Of a stretch of DNA of 64,000 bases, positions 55,581 to 62,630 are shown one piece after another. Numbering within the stretch: the stretch's first letter is position 1; each line of letters opens with the position of its first letter. Source of the DNA: Paenisporosarcina quisquiliarum_A (lineage in GTDB: Bacteria; Bacillota; Bacilli; Bacillales_A; Planococcaceae); the NCBI RefSeq assembly GCF_043641925.1, contig NZ_JBHZRU010000022.1, positions 4,093 to 68,092 of the forward strand, written 5' to 3'. The notes under the pieces are model-generated. The model was not told the DNA's origin, ran no database searches, and saw only the letters and a list, made by a program, of their open reading frames with translations. A program made the position numbers and the translations under genes.

Positions 55581-55594
55581 GTACTTATAAGTAC
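55581..55594. promoter_or_regulatory. Operator palindrome between the XRE and DGQHR genes
   Basis: GTACTTATAAGTAC is a perfect 14-bp palindrome 43 bp before the DGQHR start and 78 bp before the regulator start. Confidence 0.55.
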
Positions 55595-55637
55595 TATATT
55601 CATAAAAGTGAATGTGAAAAAGGAGAAGTGTATTTTT

Positions 55638-56627
55638 ATGAGGAATTCTTTATCAACCAATATAGTCATAGAAAATGTTCTGCAATTTAAAATGAGAGGA
55701 AGAGTTGCCTACCAAGGATTTGTCTCATCACAAGTAGCTATCAATTTCTTTTATTCGAAGCCCTTTGATGAACCATCAGGAAAAGGTTATCAAAGACCGG
55801 TTAACAAAAACCGAAGCGTTGATTTTGCCAAGTATTTAGCACAAGGCGAGAATTCCTTATACACGCCTATATTATTAAACGCGAGTGGAAATTGGGAATT
55901 CCAAGCATACGATAGAAATCGTCCTCTCTTTGGTCGGTTAGTTGCTGAGAAAAAAGCTTCACTTATGGATGGTCAACATAGACTAGCTGGAATAGAAAAG
56001 TATGTTAAAAAGACAAATTCTACACTAAATGTACCTTTTTTAGCATTTCATTTTCTGGATGAAGATGAAGAAATTAAGTTATTCGATACAATTAATACAA
56101 AAGCAAAAGGAATTGGTACTTCCTTAAGCAAGTATTTAAATAGGGATAATGATGACCTCAGTTGGGTTGCAACTAATTTAATATTAAAACCTAATAGTCC
56201 TTTTTATCAAAAAGGAACTTTGATAGGAAAAAGAAACAAAGATAGGCACATAACGCTCCAAAATCTATATAATGTTGTCTCATTATTGATTAAAAAATCT
56301 CAATTGGAAGATTTACCTAAAGAAAAGATATTAAACATTTCTATGTTTTATTTTGATTCAATAAGTAATCTCTTACCTGAACAGTGGGAGGATATTAAAT
56401 CATATAGATTAAGTCATGTAATTTCACTGTACGCACTAGCGATCGCGGGAAATAAAATTATTAATTCTAATTACTTGAGTAAGAGTCAGCAGCCAGATTC
56501 TACTAAGATATTATCTACATTGAATAAACTACAACAAATTGATTGGTCTAATAATGGTGACCTAAAATACCTTAAAGGTCTCGGTGGTTCTAAAATATTA
56601 GCTGAAGATATTTTAAATTGTTTATAG
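55638..56627 (+). CDS. DGQHR-domain protein (DndB-like)
   Basis: This 329-residue protein contains the DGQHR motif (SLMDGQHRLAGI, about residues 109-120) and the downstream FHFLDEDEEIKLFDTINTKAKG segment (read in parts), typical of DndB and relatives. DndB is linked to DNA phosphorothioation, but no dndA/C/D/E genes are present here, so this is a solitary copy. ParB-like fold proteins share the motif. The ATG at 55638 follows AAGGAG. It may be a defence or regulatory cargo gene of the element. Confidence 0.8.
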   Translation: MRNSLSTNIVIENVLQFKMRGRVAYQGFVSSQVAINFFYSKPFDEPSGKGYQRPVNKNRSVDFAKYLAQGENSLYTPILLNASGNWEFQAYDRNRPLFGRLVAEKKASLMDGQHRLAGIEKYVKKTNSTLNVPFLAFHFLDEDEEIKLFDTINTKAKGIGTSLSKYLNRDNDDLSWVATNLILKPNSPFYQKGTLIGKRNKDRHITLQNLYNVVSLLIKKSQLEDLPKEKILNISMFYFDSISNLLPEQWEDIKSYRLSHVISLYALAIAGNKIINSNYLSKSQQPDSTKILSTLNKLQQIDWSNNGDLKYLKGLGGSKILAEDILNCL

Positions 56628-56739
56628 TACGCTACCAACAAAACATTTAACCGTTTTGGATTAAGAAGAATAACACCACATTTACTACAAAAGGAGCTCA
56701 TCGAACCATAATGACAGTGCACCATGTGGGTTTAAAACA

Positions 56740-56816
56740 AAGTCGTACCGTTTGTAAAAAAGATGATGTACCGTTTAAAACAAAGTTATATCGTTTATAA
56801 AAAAGTTGCACCGTTT
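56740..56816. repeat. Iteron-like CCGTTT repeats
   Basis: CCGTTT or TCGTTT occurs at 56748, 56771, 56791 and 56811, spaced 20-23 bp, each followed by an A-rich stretch (GTAAAAAAG, AAAACAAAG, ATAAAAAAG). The repeat lies in the 474-bp gap between the DGQHR gene and the first cassette. The rest of the gap shows nothing else except the first att-like site. Confidence 0.55.
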
Positions 56817-56947
56817 TACCCCTTTGGAATTTTATCTGAGGGGGTGTTTCGTTGTAAAAAGGACTTACTTAATTAAGTAGTTCTGTGTAGACTGAATTTA
56901 TATAAATAATAGAAATGATATATGTAGTTTGTGAAGGAATTCACTTA

Positions 56948-56967
56948 AACTAACGGGGCAGTTTAGC
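56948..56967 (+). other. Cassette site J1 (type B only), start of array
   Basis: AACTAAC (56948-56954) then GGGGCA and GTTTAG. It is the upstream boundary of the first cassette. No type A half is recognisable before it, so this may be the array edge. Confidence 0.65.
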
Positions 56968-57101
56968 GAAAGAAGGAACAAGGATATATTCCCATTTTAA
57001 CAAACGAAAAGGTTATAGTAGAATTCAATTGTACAGTTAATCAATGCGATTGCGGATGAAAATTAATATTGATTTATCTAAGTAAGGGGTGACATAAAAT
57101 T

Positions 57102-57335
57102 ATGGATTTGAAGTATAAAAATAAAAAATTAACAATATTGAGTATATTAGTAATTTTCTCTGTGTACTTTGTGTATTATTTTATTGGTTATTTGGTTAAC
57201 ACTGACATCTTAAATGCTATAACACCCCATAGAAATGGATTTTCAATCAGTTTCATTGGGATTTTTCTATTATTTGGTACTTCACTTTTAATTGTATATT
57301 TTATCGGTAAATATAGAGAAAAAAGAAAGAAATAA
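57102..57335 (+). CDS. Cassette 1: small two-helix membrane protein
   Basis: A 77-residue protein with two hydrophobic helices (about residues 10-32 and 46-69), a short loop and a basic C-terminus (GKYREKRKK). RBS AAGGGGTG. It is bounded by a type B site at 56948 and a type A site at 57349. I recognise no family. Confidence 0.65.
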   Translation: MDLKYKNKKLTILSILVIFSVYFVYYFIGYLVNTDILNAITPHRNGFSISFIGIFLLFGTSLLIVYFIGKYREKRKK

Positions 57336-57348
57336 GTAATCGTTATTC

Positions 57349-57420
57349 AACTAACGGGTGCTTTACTTCAAGAAGGAAGTATAGCTTTTTTTCTGGTTCA
57401 ACAAACGAGGCAGTTTAGTT
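57349..57420 (+). other. Cassette junction J2 (A site, terminator, B site)
   Basis: The A site is AACTAAC (57349)-GGGTGC-TTTACTT. An imperfect hairpin GCTTTACTTC...AAGTATAGC with a T7 run follows. The B site is AACAAAC (57400)-GAGGCAG-TTTAGTT. AACTAAC of A can pair with the GTTTAGTT end of B. Confidence 0.75.
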
Positions 57421-57490
57421 TAACAAAACTGGAAGCCGTCGTGATGAATATTCATATGAATTAGGGTATTACTATAATGAGGTGAATTTC

Positions 57491-57820
57491 ATGAAGTTTA
57501 ATCAAATGACAGAAGAAGAAAAACGTAAATTGATTATTTCAATGTACTTTCTACGAAAAGGTTCATTTCAATTAAACCGTTTACATGATGAATTTAACCA
57601 TAGAGATAATGATGATGAAATAAAGGTAGCAATGAATAAGGAAAGCAACCTTTTTCAAGCAATAGCACGATTTGATGATATGTACCTTTATTCAGAAAAT
57701 GAAAACGAAAATGAAGAGATACAAAAATTAGAGGATGAAATATATGAATGGATTGAGGATTACGGATTTACCGAGGACATTAAGAAGTATTTTGATAAGA
57801 ATAGTATCATGTTCAGCTAA
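57491..57820 (+). CDS. Cassette 2: acidic helical protein, copy 1 of a duplicated cassette
   Basis: A 109-residue soluble, acidic protein (MKFNQMTEEEKRKLIISMYF; the later ENENENEEI stretch is nearly all acidic or Asn), predicted mainly helical. The same protein, identical in sequence, is encoded again at 63357-63686. The ATG at 57491 has GAGGTG at the right distance; an in-frame GTG at 57482 lies in the RBS. Small acidic cytosolic proteins of this kind could be immunity or regulatory factors, but I have no family to name. Confidence 0.75.
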   Translation: MKFNQMTEEEKRKLIISMYFLRKGSFQLNRLHDEFNHRDNDDEIKVAMNKESNLFQAIARFDDMYLYSENENENEEIQKLEDEIYEWIEDYGFTEDIKKYFDKNSIMFS

Positions 57821-57862
57821 TTGAGTGTGAAGCTTAAATAAGGCATCGGTTTTTCCTTCTTC

Positions 57863-57914
57863 AACTAACGGGTGCACTTCTTCAATAAGGAGTGAACCCT
57901 TTTCTTATTGAACT
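57863..57914 (+). other. Cassette junction J3 (A site, terminator, broken B site)
   Basis: AACTAAC (57863)-GGGTGC, a hairpin pairing GGGTGCACT with AGTGAACCC, then TTATTGAACT, where the B site stops abruptly at 57914. The following 1.9 kb holds minus-strand genes before an intact B site at 59799. The rest of the 374-bp gap to 58194 shows no gene; a GGGGGGCAGTTAATTC stretch near 58090 may be a decayed B half. Confidence 0.65.
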
Positions 57915-58163
57915 CCCATGAAAATTAAAATTAAAAAAAGAGCAAATTAAAGTATACACAGTAAAACACTTTTTTTTTAAAAGCTGAGCCTTTGTAAGAT
58001 TTATTATTAAGCTGTCAGGTATTAAAAAATCCTCCTTCTAGTAAAAATCATTTTCTTCTTCTTTGATGCACAGTTGGTATTGCGATGAATGGGGGGCAGT
58101 TAATTCGGAAATCCCATTTTTCTAAAAAGCATGATTGGTATTGCTATCATTGACGAAAAAAAC

Positions 58164-58190
58164 CTGTGAGGAAGTTTTTCCTCACAGAAT
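58164..58190 (-). terminator. Terminator of the sigma/anti-sigma operon
   Basis: A CTGTGAGGAA / TTCCTCACAG stem; the A-run at 58155-58162 gives the U-tail on the minus strand. Confidence 0.85.
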
Positions 58191-58194
58191 TTTA

Positions 58195-59115
58195 TTAATT
58201 GCTAAATGATTGAGTTAGCTCTCCATCGATTTCCAATGTCCATTTTTCTTGTTTAGAAAAATCTAACTTTCCATTAAAAATGTAAATCTCTGCACCGGTA
58301 GAAGCATCATAATTCATAGCATCTTGCTTAAATATAGCTTGATCAACTACTTTTCCTTTTTCATCAAATAACTTTACTCCTATTTCCTTTTTGTCTTTCC
58401 AAGAACTCTCAATATTAATTGAACTTTCTTTGTCTATATTCATTTCCAACGGAGATTCCATTAATATATAATGCTTTGTTTTTGGAAATGGAGGAAGGAC
58501 ATCTAAAGTAAATTCTTCATATAAATTTTCTTCTACATAAAATGATAACTTCCATTTCCCTTCACTTGGAAACGGTTTATATTGGTGCAAAACATGAGCA
58601 TTCTCACTGTTTAGAGCAGAGCCAAGTTTTCCTTCGGATAAGGTGATTTCTTCATTATTAGTACTTATGGCATCCACTCGATATGTTTTCCCTACAAGTT
58701 CTGCAGGATCTCCCCAGAAAAAGGTCATTAATTTAGCAACTCTTCGCTTATCTTCTGCGACAAAATGTTGAAAAGTATTTAATAGGGCAACTTTCCCTTT
58801 AATGCCGATGACTTCTTGTTTTGTATCCGCTAGGACAAAGTTCTCTCCTTCTTTGGCGACAAAATCTATTCCTTCATGTTCTTGCTGGTCGGCTGTAAGG
58901 TTTCGCTCATCCTTTCCATAATACTGGGTCATAACAAGAATACTCAAAACAGCGAAGGAGAAAATTACAGCAAATATAGGTTTAATAAACAATTTTCTAT
59001 CGATAGAAGATTCCTCTGAAGTTAATCTTAAAATAATTCTTTGTTTTTGTTCTTTGTTCAAAGAATGCTTTGAAAGGTTCCTTAGATCTTCCTGAATTTG
59101 TTGGTTATCTGTCAT
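58195..59115 (-). CDS. Membrane protein paired with an ECF sigma factor (probable anti-sigma)
   Basis: This 306-residue protein has a cytoplasmic N-terminus (residues 1-42), one membrane helix (about 43-62, FIKPIFAVIFSFAVLSILVM) and a large extracytoplasmic beta-rich domain with two to three immunoglobulin-like stretches. The start codon lies inside the last codons of the sigma gene, so the two are translationally coupled. Topology and context fit an anti-sigma factor; no zinc-binding motif is seen. Confidence 0.72.
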   Translation of the reverse strand: MTDNQQIQEDLRNLSKHSLNKEQKQRIILRLTSEESSIDRKLFIKPIFAVIFSFAVLSILVMTQYYGKDERNLTADQQEHEGIDFVAKEGENFVLADTKQEVIGIKGKVALLNTFQHFVAEDKRRVAKLMTFFWGDPAELVGKTYRVDAISTNNEEITLSEGKLGSALNSENAHVLHQYKPFPSEGKWKLSFYVEENLYEEFTLDVLPPFPKTKHYILMESPLEMNIDKESSINIESSWKDKKEIGVKLFDEKGKVVDQAIFKQDAMNYDASTGAEIYIFNGKLDFSKQEKWTLEIDGELTQSFSN

Positions 59116-59614
59116 ACAAAAACCCATCCTCTTCTAAAATTTCTCTTAATTTTTTTAGTGCCCGATGGTACATTACGTTAACCTTATTTTGGCTACATTT
59201 TAAAACTGAACTGGTCTCCTGTGATGAAAAATCTAGAATACCTCTCAGTATCACCACTTCTTTGTATGGATTAGAAAGCTTATGAATAGCACTGTTTAAT
59301 TGATTATTTTCAAGTTTTCTTATTATACTGGTTTCAACATCCAAAGAATATGCTTCATCTGATGAGAGGATATGTTTGATTCTCTCCCATACTTTTGCCC
59401 TTCGATAGCGGTCGATGACAATATTTCTTGCAATAGAAATAAGCCATGTTTTGGGATGTGATTCCCCTTTGAAATTTGAAGATTTATTCATAGCAACTAA
59501 AAAAGTGTCCTGAACAAGGTCTTCCACTTCTATAGAACCTGTAAAATATATAAGAAAAGTTGTAACATCTTTCTCGTAGCTGTGAAACCAATCTGCAATC
59601 GAGTATTTCTCCAT
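59105..59614 (-). CDS. ECF RNA polymerase sigma factor
   Basis: This 169-residue sigma factor has region 2 (about residues 10-75: VEDLVQDTFLVAMNKSSNF; WLISIARNIVIDRYRR) and region 4 (about 105-160: NPYKEVVILRGILDFSSQET; NKVNVMYHRALKKL). It differs clearly from the sigma factor at 14827. RBS AAGGAGGG. A promoter of ECF type just upstream suggests autoregulation. It is encoded opposite to the surrounding cassettes. Confidence 0.9.
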   Translation of the reverse strand: MEKYSIADWFHSYEKDVTTFLIYFTGSIEVEDLVQDTFLVAMNKSSNFKGESHPKTWLISIARNIVIDRYRRAKVWERIKHILSSDEAYSLDVETSIIRKLENNQLNSAIHKLSNPYKEVVILRGILDFSSQETSSVLKCSQNKVNVMYHRALKKLREILEEDGFLYDR

Positions 59615-59635
59615 TCCATCCCTCCTTGTTAATTT

Positions 59636-59661
59636 GACGAATAAATAAAAATGTAATTACA
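59636..59661 (-). promoter_or_regulatory. Candidate autoregulatory ECF promoter
   Basis: On the minus strand TGTAAT, a 16-bp spacer and CGTC lie just upstream of the sigma gene, as in SigX-like promoters. Confidence 0.5.
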
Positions 59662-59710
59662 GAAAAATAGGAAAATGTTTCTTTTCTTAATTACAGGATG
59701 TCAGGTAGGT

Positions 59711-59760
59711 CATGCAAGACAGACTAGTTTTAAATGCTTACCCGATATAGCCAGATAATA
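59711..59760 (-). pseudogene. Relic of a cassette-array recombinase gene
   Basis: These 50 bp match 62242-62290 inside the intact recombinase gene at roughly 80% identity, with shared blocks TGCAAGAC, TTTTAAATGCTT and CCCGAT, in the same orientation. Flanking sequence does not match. It shows a second recombinase gene once stood between sites J3 and J4. Confidence 0.7.
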
Positions 59761-59767
59761 GAAAAAT

Positions 59768-59792
59768 GAGCTGCTAAGTCAGCTCTTTTTTC
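59768..59792 (+). terminator. Terminator before site J4
   Basis: A GAGCTG / CAGCTC stem then T6. It sits in the usual place for the linker terminator ahead of a B site. Confidence 0.7.
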
Positions 59793-59798
59793 TTATTG

Positions 59799-59819
59799 AA
59801 CTAACGAGGCTGGTTAGTT
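59799..59819 (+). other. Cassette site J4 (type B)
   Basis: AACTAAC-GAGGCTG-GTTAGTT, a complete B site opening cassette 3. The matching A site (57863) is 1.9 kb upstream, separated by the sigma operon and the recombinase relic. Confidence 0.75.
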
Positions 59820-59870
59820 GAAGAAGATACGATGCTTTTTTAATTTATTTCTGATATAGGGGTGCTCAAA

Positions 59871-60275
59871 ATGAAGAAAATTATCTCTATTATCCTTATT
59901 ACCCTTTGTTTATTTATTGCATTTTTTTTTTACAAAGGTAGTATCGAGGGGTTTAAAGAATACTTAAGCGAAGAAAGCATTGAATTTAATGAAGTATCAA
60001 TTAACCATAAATCTACATTAGATAAAAGACTGCTCGGAAAGGAACCCCATCACCTTGAAATTACAAGTGAAGATTTCCTGCATATCTATAAGTATCCGAG
60101 TAAAAGCTTAGCTCAAATGGCAAGAGATACTTTTATTAAGAAAACAGAATCGATGGATATGGTTTCCCACAATTTATATGTGGTAGAAGATATGTTTATC
60201 ATCTATGAATTTCATAGGGAAGTAAATGATTTCAACAAGTACCTGTCCGAAATAATAAGTGAGTATAAGAAATGA
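59871..60275 (+). CDS. Cassette 3: membrane-anchored small protein
   Basis: A 134-residue protein with an N-terminal membrane helix (MKKIISIILITLCLFIAFFF) and an extracytoplasmic domain of about 110 residues containing HHLEITSEDFLHIYKYPS. The ATG at 59871 is chosen over a GTG at 59862 that lies in the RBS. It is flanked by sites J4 and J5. No family recognised. Confidence 0.65.
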   Translation: MKKIISIILITLCLFIAFFFYKGSIEGFKEYLSEESIEFNEVSINHKSTLDKRLLGKEPHHLEITSEDFLHIYKYPSKSLAQMARDTFIKKTESMDMVSHNLYVVEDMFIIYEFHREVNDFNKYLSEIISEYKK

Positions 60276-60333
60276 ATATGTTTGCTGTTCTGCGATTTGG
60301 CACCACGACTAAGATAGTGGCATTATCTTCTTG

Positions 60334-60404
60334 AACTAACGGGTGCTTTACTTCAAGAAGGAGTAAAGCATTTTTCCTTCTTGAACTAACGGAGCAGGTT
60401 AATT
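60334..60404 (+). other. Cassette junction J5 (A site, terminator, B site)
   Basis: A site AACTAAC (60334)-GGGTGC-TTTACTT; a terminator stem TGCTTTAC / GTAAAGCA with T5; B site AACTAAC (60384)-GGAGCAG-GTTAATT. CTTCTTGAA before A pairs with TTCAAGAAG after it, and TTCTTGAACTAAC is present in both A and B as a direct repeat. Confidence 0.8.
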
Positions 60405-60463
60405 TAACAGTAAAAAGGAAAAATAAATGAACATAATATATCACATCATTTGAGGGGGTTATT

Positions 60464-60859
60464 ATGAATATTCTATCCAAAGAACAACTAACTGATTGTT
60501 TGAAGCCAGTTTTTAAACAGCAAGGTTTTAAAAAAAACAAAACAACATGGTCGAAAACAAAAGATGATTTAATATATGTTCTTAATATTCAAGGGTCGCA
60601 GTGGAGTAATGAGGACTACTATATTAACGTAGCGATATATATTAAAGCTCTTGGAACTGAAATAAATCCAACTGAATACCGTTGTCATGTTAGAAGTCGG
60701 ATTGACAAAGAGAAGAAGTCGTGTGTTTCAATTTGCAAAGAAGTATTGGATTGGTTTGAAAAATACGGAGACATTCAAAGACTTAAAACACTTTGGCGAC
60801 AAAATGGATTGCCGTTAATGATTACAGTTGATGCACAGAATTACCTTGATGATCTTTAA
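60464..60859 (+). CDS. Cassette 4: DUF4304-family protein
   Basis: This 131-residue soluble protein has the DUF4304 pattern (LKPVFKQQGFKKNKTTWSK, then VLNIQGSQWS and FYINVAIY-like YYINVAIYI). The family is common among small accessory genes of Firmicutes, and its function is unknown. Its stop codon lies inside the AACTAAC box of junction J6, so the gene and the recombination site overlap. RBS GAGGGGG. Confidence 0.82.
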   Translation: MNILSKEQLTDCLKPVFKQQGFKKNKTTWSKTKDDLIYVLNIQGSQWSNEDYYINVAIYIKALGTEINPTEYRCHVRSRIDKEKKSCVSICKEVLDWFEKYGDIQRLKTLWRQNGLPLMITVDAQNYLDDL

Positions 60860-60937
60860 CTAACGGGTGCTTTAGTTAAAGATCATCGGGCTGTTTACGC
60901 AGCCTTTTTCTTATTGAACTAACGGAGCAGGTTAGTA
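60848..60937 (+). other. Cassette junction J6 with a 16-bp perfect palindrome
   Basis: The A site AACTAAC (60858)-GGGTGC-TTTAGTT is extended to a perfect 16-bp inverted repeat (60848-60863 with 60872-60887) that includes the last codons of cassette 4. A GGCTG/CAGCC terminator follows, then the B site AACTAAC (60917)-GGAGCAG-GTTAGTA. Confidence 0.82.
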
Positions 60938-60997
60938 CAAGAAGACCTTACTACTTTTAGCATATAAAATCATTTTATATTGGGAGGAATGAATATT

Positions 60998-61516
60998 TTG
61001 AGTAACATATTCAAAGCAACTATTTTATTTTTATTATTTGGGGCATTATTCTTAGTTGGTTGTAGTGGGAATGAAGTTAACTTACAAGATGGGGATAAGC
61101 ATATAACCGAAGAAATAGATGAGGTCATTTCTGATTACATTATACAAAAATACTCATCCTCGTATTTGGATACAGAAAAACAATTTGAAGTCCATAAAGT
61201 ATATGGCACGAATGAATCAGATGGGGTTATAAGCGTATATATGTGGTCTTATTACGGCGGTTTTAATAAATCCACTGGAATAGAAAACCAAGCAGGACAT
61301 TCATTACCTGCCTTAGTTCAGTTAAGTAAAAAAGAAGAAAATTATTCTGTTATTGAATACACAGAACCACAAGACGGTAGTTTGTATCAGTCCTCTCTAA
61401 AAAAAATGTTTCCCAAAAAATACTTGAAATTGGCTCAACAAGATAGTGGGAATATAGAGGATTTACAAAAAGAGATGGATAAAAAAGTGGAACAATGGTT
61501 AGAGGGTCAGGAGTAA
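60998..61516 (+). CDS. Cassette 5: lipoprotein, unknown function
   Basis: A 172-residue lipoprotein with a signal peptide and lipobox LVGC (Cys about residue 22), then an acidic mature domain with SSSYLDTEKQFEVHKVYGTN and VYMWSYYGGFNK. The TTG at 60998 is preferred because GGGAGG lies 10 bp upstream; an ATG at 60989 is too close to the RBS. Flanked by J6 and J7. Confidence 0.7.
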   Translation: MSNIFKATILFLLFGALFLVGCSGNEVNLQDGDKHITEEIDEVISDYIIQKYSSSYLDTEKQFEVHKVYGTNESDGVISVYMWSYYGGFNKSTGIENQAGHSLPALVQLSKKEENYSVIEYTEPQDGSLYQSSLKKMFPKKYLKLAQQDSGNIEDLQKEMDKKVEQWLEGQE

Positions 61517-61546
61517 TTGTGAGTTGATTTTAATATTCTAATATTC

Positions 61547-61600
61547 AATTAACGGGTGCTTTTGTCAAAAGGAGCAACGTCTTATAAGACGTTGCTCCTT
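61547..61600 (+). other. Cassette site J7 (type A) and long hairpin
   Basis: AATTAAC (61547)-GGGTGC-TTTTGTC closes cassette 5. It is followed by a perfect 16-bp palindrome (61569-61584 / 61585-61600) that serves as a bidirectional terminator between cassette 5 and the reversed recombinase gene. Confidence 0.75.
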
Positions 61601-61606
61601 CTACGT

Positions 61607-62446
61607 TTAAAAGTACTTCTGATAATACTCTTTCCTTAACCTTCCGCTTAATTGAGCATATATCCTTGTGGTTTCACTTTTCTCATGCCCCATAAGACTT
61701 TGTATGACCTCAATAGGAGCTCCATTATTCAACAAATGAGTTGCATAGCTGTGCCTAAGTTGGTGTGGATGAATCTCTTTATTGATTTCAGCACGATTTG
61801 AGATTCGCTTGATGATGTATCGCATTTGGGCGACACTCATTTTATGTGGCTGCCTTGCTGTCACAAAGACGGCAGGATTATTGTCATCACGGCTTTCGAT
61901 ATAGCGTTTAAGCCATATCTCGCATCGTATATTAAAATAAACTTCCCTCTCCTTATCACCTTTCCCTCTTACGATCGCGGATTGATTGGACCAATTAATA
62001 TGGTTCTTTTCTAACGCAACTATTTCTCCAATTCGACAACCTGTAGAAAACATGAATTCGAAAATCGCTTTTTCCATTGGGGAATGACAGGATTCACGCA
62101 GATGTTCAATCTCTCGTTCTGTTAAATACTTTGGTATCCTCTTACCTACTTTGGGCTCTTTAATTTTGGAAGTTGGATTCTTCTTCAGGTAACCTTCTTC
62201 ATGAGACCAACGAAAAAACGATTTCATAAAGCGGATACGATGTGCAAGACTGGCTGGTTTTAAATGCTTGCCCGATCTAGCAAGATATTCTTTCAGTTGA
62301 TTTGTATCTAGCAATTCTATCTCTACATCCTTAAAATAACCAATTAATAGCAAAGACTGTAACTGGTAGGCCTTCAATGTTTTCGGTGAAAAACCCTCTA
62401 TTCGTTTATCAGCTTCAAACGAAGACCAAGCTTTTGACAGTAACAA
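61607..62446 (-). CDS. Cassette-array tyrosine recombinase (XerC/D-like)
   Basis: This protein of about 280 residues has a SAM-like N-terminal domain (SPKTLKAYQLQSLLLIGYF) and a complete catalytic set, numbered from the ATG at 62452: R140, K164, H230, R233, H256 and Y265. I see no IntI-specific insertion before the HxxR box, so it groups with Xer-like rather than integron integrases. The TTG at 62446 fits the AGGAGG better than the ATG. It is reversed relative to the cassettes and lies between a type A and a type B site. Confidence 0.88.
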   Translation of the reverse strand: MLLSKAWSSFEADKRIEGFSPKTLKAYQLQSLLLIGYFKDVEIELLDTNQLKEYLARSGKHLKPASLAHRIRFMKSFFRWSHEEGYLKKNPTSKIKEPKVGKRIPKYLTEREIEHLRESCHSPMEKAIFEFMFSTGCRIGEIVALEKNHINWSNQSAIVRGKGDKEREVYFNIRCEIWLKRYIESRDDNNPAVFVTARQPHKMSVAQMRYIIKRISNRAEINKEIHPHQLRHSYATHLLNNGAPIEVIQSLMGHEKSETTRIYAQLSGRLRKEYYQKYF

Positions 62447-62522
62447 TTCCATACCTCCTAAAAAAGTAAGATTAAAGGAATTATTGCCAACTTAATAGAA
62501 TTAAAAACATTATGAGTAGTAT

Positions 62523-62543
62523 TACTAACGGGGCAGGTTAGTT
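62523..62543 (+). other. Cassette site J8 (type B)
   Basis: TACTAAC-GGGGCAG-GTTAGTT, 77 bp from the recombinase start codon. It opens cassette 7. Confidence 0.75.
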
Positions 62544-62630
62544 GAATAAGGATAATCTAAAATAAATGGTCAATTAACTAAAAATACTTGTATCTTGTAT
62601 GAAAAATACTAACTATGGAGGAGAGTTTAA

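Noticed and set aside
58088..58105. Additional type B half site (GGGGGGCAGTTAATTC)
   Set aside because: It matches only about half of a site and has no left arm. It may be a decayed remnant, so it is not counted among the sites.
61607..62446. Classical integron integrase IntI
   Set aside because: The sequence between the catalytic Lys and HxxR boxes has ordinary XerC/D spacing and no recognisable extra IntI helix, so I call it Xer-like.
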